Shown: positions 6,591 to 7,819 of the stretch, in pieces
How positions within the stretch are numbered: position 1 is the stretch's first letter
Layout: every line of letters begins with the position of its first letter
Assembly (NCBI GenBank): GCA_041685935.1
Contig: JAWLES010000115.1
Location: forward strand, 1 to 7,819
Direction: 5' to 3'
DNA from: JAIPEK01 sp041685935
Lineage (GTDB): Bacteria; Desulfobacterota; Desulfobacteria; Desulfobacterales; Desulfobacteraceae
DNA: 7,819 nucleotides
Notes under the pieces: generated by a model
Database searches by the model: none
Told to the model about the DNA's origin: nothing
The model's input: only the letters and a program-made list of their open reading frames with translations
Program-made: the position numbers and the translations under genes

Positions 6591-7311
6591 TGATTCGTTT
6601 ATTTCAAACGAGGAAGAATCCTCCGGCTGGATAGTCACATTCGCAGACATGATGACCCTGCTTCTTGTATTTTTCGTTTTGCTGTACTCCCTTGCCTCGT
6701 TCGAGACTGAAAAATACAAGTCCGCTGTTGAAAAGATCAAAACCAGCATTGAAACGGAATCAAAACTGATCGGCCTGATGGAGCTTCTGGAAATCCCCGA
6801 ATCCATGGATACTCAGATCACAATAGAGGATCTGACAGGGCTTCGGTCCAGAGAAGATACCCTGATCAGGGATATCAACCGGTTTGCAGCTTCCGGAAAA
6901 GCCGACGACACCATCACCACCACCATCCTGGATGGAAAAATCATAGTCCGGATCAGGGGAAAGGCCCTGTTCAGCTCGGGTGCTGCCGAACTCGACAGTG
7001 ATGCTTTTAAGATCCTGGATGAGATCACCAAAGTGATGTTTGACTACCCTGATTATAATATCAACATCAAGGGCCATACAGACGATATCCCGATTTCCAC
7101 CGAAGCCTACCCGTCAAACTGGGAACTTTCCGCCATCAGGGCCACTACGGTATTAAAACATCTCATAAAAAGAGGGATCGACCCTGAGCGGCTCACCGCG
7201 ACAGGCTATGGAAAGATCATGCCCCTTGTTCCGAACACCTCAAAAGAAAACCGGGCAATTAACAGGAGAGTTGAATTTGTTCTGGAAAAGAAAAAAACAC
7301 CGTTCCGATGA
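6571..7311 (+). CDS. motB: Flagellar motor stator protein MotB (OmpA-like C-terminus)
   Basis: A 246-residue stator partner of MotA that anchors the motor to peptidoglycan. A short cytoplasmic tail is followed by a single membrane helix near 21-42, opening with GWIVTFADMMTLLLVFF. Asp26 in TFADMM is the conserved ion-carrying aspartate. A charged amphipathic stretch just after the helix (45-60) fits the plug segment. Residues about 125-240 form an OmpA-like peptidoglycan-binding domain, with GHTDD (168-172), NWELSAIRA (183-191) and [10 protein letters not shown] (227-236). It is shorter than E. coli MotB (308), mainly in the linker and C-terminal tail. The ATG at 6571 lies inside the end of motA (20-base overlap). 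AGGA directly abuts the start, so translation probably depends on coupling to motA. The end overlaps the following PilZ gene by 35 bases under the preferred start. Confidence 0.92.
   Translation: MNSNTSNDSFISNEEESSGWIVTFADMMTLLLVFFVLLYSLASFETEKYKSAVEKIKTSIETESKLIGLMELLEIPESMDTQITIEDLTGLRSREDTLIRDINRFAASGKADDTITTTILDGKIIVRIRGKALFSSGAAELDSDAFKILDEITKVMFDYPDYNINIKGHTDDIPISTEAYPSNWELSAIRATTVLKHLIKRGIDPERLTATGYGKIMPLVPNTSKENRAINRRVEFVLEKKKTPFR
7264..7268 (+). promoter_or_regulatory. Ribosome binding site favouring a TTG start for the PilZ gene
   Basis: AGGAG ends 8 bases before the in-frame TTG at 7277 and only 2 bases before another TTG at 7271. The site lies inside the 3' end of motB, suggesting coupled translation. 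Confidence 0.45.
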
Positions 7312-7687
7312 TGAAACAATTCATCCCCAGGCGGACCAGCGCAGGGCGTTCCGGTATGACCTTGAGAACGCAGACGGTATCAGTATGGACCTGTACGGGA
7401 CAACCGTGAACCTGATTAACCTCAGCGCCGAAGGAGCCGCCTTTAAAAATCCCTCATATAAAATCGGGGACACTGAAAGGGCGGGCCTGCTTCTGACAAA
7501 GCCGTGGCTCAGATACACCACCCTTGTCAAAGTGACCATCGAAGTGGTGGATGTGGATGAAAACAATATCTGCCACTGCCTTTTCAAAAACTGTTCAGAT
7601 GAGGACAGAGAGTCCATACACAAATATATTCTTGAACGGCAGAAAACGGATATAAGAAAATCAAAAAGAAATGATCCTCCACATTGA
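7277..7687 (+). CDS. Small PilZ-domain protein, likely cyclic-di-GMP receptor
   Basis: A 136-residue cytoplasmic protein consisting essentially of one PilZ domain, which binds the second messenger cyclic-di-GMP. Numbered from the TTG at 7277, the two binding motifs are present. RxxxR appears as RRAFR (22-26). The (D/N)xSxxG motif appears as NLSAEG (48-53), followed by AFKN and a beta-rich segment typical of the fold. A basic N-terminus (KRKKHR, 4-9) precedes the domain and a basic tail ends it. No membrane segment or output domain is visible. Start is uncertain: TTG 7277 has AGGAG 8 bases upstream. An in-frame ATG at 7208 would add 23 residues read through conserved motB sequence, with a weak ribosome site. 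The gene overlaps motB and, by 17 bases, dinB. Context suggests a YcgR-like brake or modulator of the adjacent stator, which is inference. Confidence 0.78.
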   Translation: MFWKRKKHRSDDETIHPQADQRRAFRYDLENADGISMDLYGTTVNLINLSAEGAAFKNPSYKIGDTERAGLLLTKPWLRYTTLVKVTIEVVDVDENNICHCLFKNCSDEDRESIHKYILERQKTDIRKSKRNDPPH

Positions 7688-7819
7688 CATGGATGCTTTC
7701 TTTGCATCCGTCGAACAGCGGGACGACCCGTGGCTTAAAGACAAACCGGTCATAGTTGCCGGCACTTCGGACCGAAGCGTGGTTGCCGCAGCCAGCTATG
7801 AAGCCCGCAGATTCGGTAT
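7671..7819 (+). CDS. dinB: DNA polymerase IV (DinB), 5' part only
   Basis: The first 49 codons of a Y-family translesion DNA polymerase; the gene runs off the right edge (full members are about 350-420 residues). The N-terminus carries [17 protein letters not shown] (4-20), the family's first catalytic motif. Asp6 corresponds to E. coli Pol IV Asp8, a metal ligand, and Phe11 to the steric-gate Phe13 that excludes ribonucleotides. KPVIVAG and the SYEARRFG stretch near 42-49 match the next conserved block. The enzyme would copy past damaged bases, at a fidelity cost. The ATG at 7671 lies inside the end of the PilZ gene (17-base overlap) with only a weak AAAGAA upstream, so it is probably expressed by coupling in the motA operon. 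No LexA-type operator was evident in front of it. Confidence 0.93.
   Translation, partial: MILHIDMDAFFASVEQRDDPWLKDKPVIVAGTSDRSVVAAASYEARRFG

Noticed and set aside
7208..7276. ATG start for the PilZ gene at 7208
   Set aside because: It would overlap conserved motB OmpA-domain sequence by over 100 bases with a weak ribosome site. It remains possible, but AGGAG before the TTG at 7277 fits better.
5796..7311. Alternative reading of the gene pair as ExbB/ExbD or TolQ/TolR
   Set aside because: The first protein has four membrane segments with the MotA prolines, and the second has an OmpA-like peptidoglycan-binding domain. Both fit a MotA/MotB stator and not the Exb or Tol systems.
1..7819. tRNA, rRNA, CRISPR arrays, insertion sequences, phage genes
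   Set aside because: Nearly all bases are taken up by intact protein genes, and the short gaps hold only promoters, ribosome sites and small inverted repeats. No regular repeat-spacer pattern or transposase was seen.

Overview
The window looks like chromosomal DNA from a Gram-negative bacterium. It carries two lipoprotein signal peptides, two periplasmic SurA-type chaperone genes, and a MotB with a peptidoglycan-binding OmpA-like domain. Base composition is near balanced (roughly 47-48% GC by eye). The overall flavour suggests Desulfobacterota (former Deltaproteobacteria, Desulfobacteraceae-like), but that is an impression from protein style and gene order, not a demonstrated assignment. Coding density is very high. 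There are no RNA genes, insertion sequences, CRISPR arrays or phage genes, and no stretch over 300 bases lacks a gene.

Left part, minus strand (about 1-1775): a short operon with its own predicted sigma-70 promoter (1745-1773). It encodes a SurA-like lipoprotein that lacks a parvulin domain, then a SurA-like periplasmic protein with a parvulin-like domain whose two usual histidines are replaced. Both should act in folding of outer-membrane or periplasmic proteins. A ribosome-binding-like AGGGGAG at 4-10 suggests the operon continues off the left edge.

Middle, minus strand (1811-5733): a peptide-type ABC transporter operon read right to left. The order is a family-5 (YejA/OppA-like) substrate-binding lipoprotein, an OppD-type ATPase and an OppF-type ATPase, joined by 4-base and 14-base overlaps. 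The permease pair (OppB/OppC or YejB/YejE) is absent: nothing fits between the genes, and both sides are bounded by unrelated genes. A good promoter (TTGACA-16-TAATAT) lies just upstream. It places the transcription start downstream of the longest possible start codon of the binding protein, so the true start is the internal ATG at 5641.

Right part, plus strand (5796-7819): an overlapping gene chain motA, motB, a small PilZ-domain gene, then the 5' end of dinB (DNA polymerase IV), cut by the window edge. MotA and MotB form an ion-driven stator. A PilZ protein translationally coupled to the stator genes suggests cyclic-di-GMP control of motor output. The divergent intergenic region between the transporter and motA (5642-5795) contains several inverted repeats around the transporter -35 box and is a candidate operator.

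No plainly new system is evident. The most unusual points are the permease-less transporter operon, the SurA pair in which one member appears to lack exactly the parvulin domain, the stator-PilZ-dinB coupling, and the palindrome-rich divergent promoter region.
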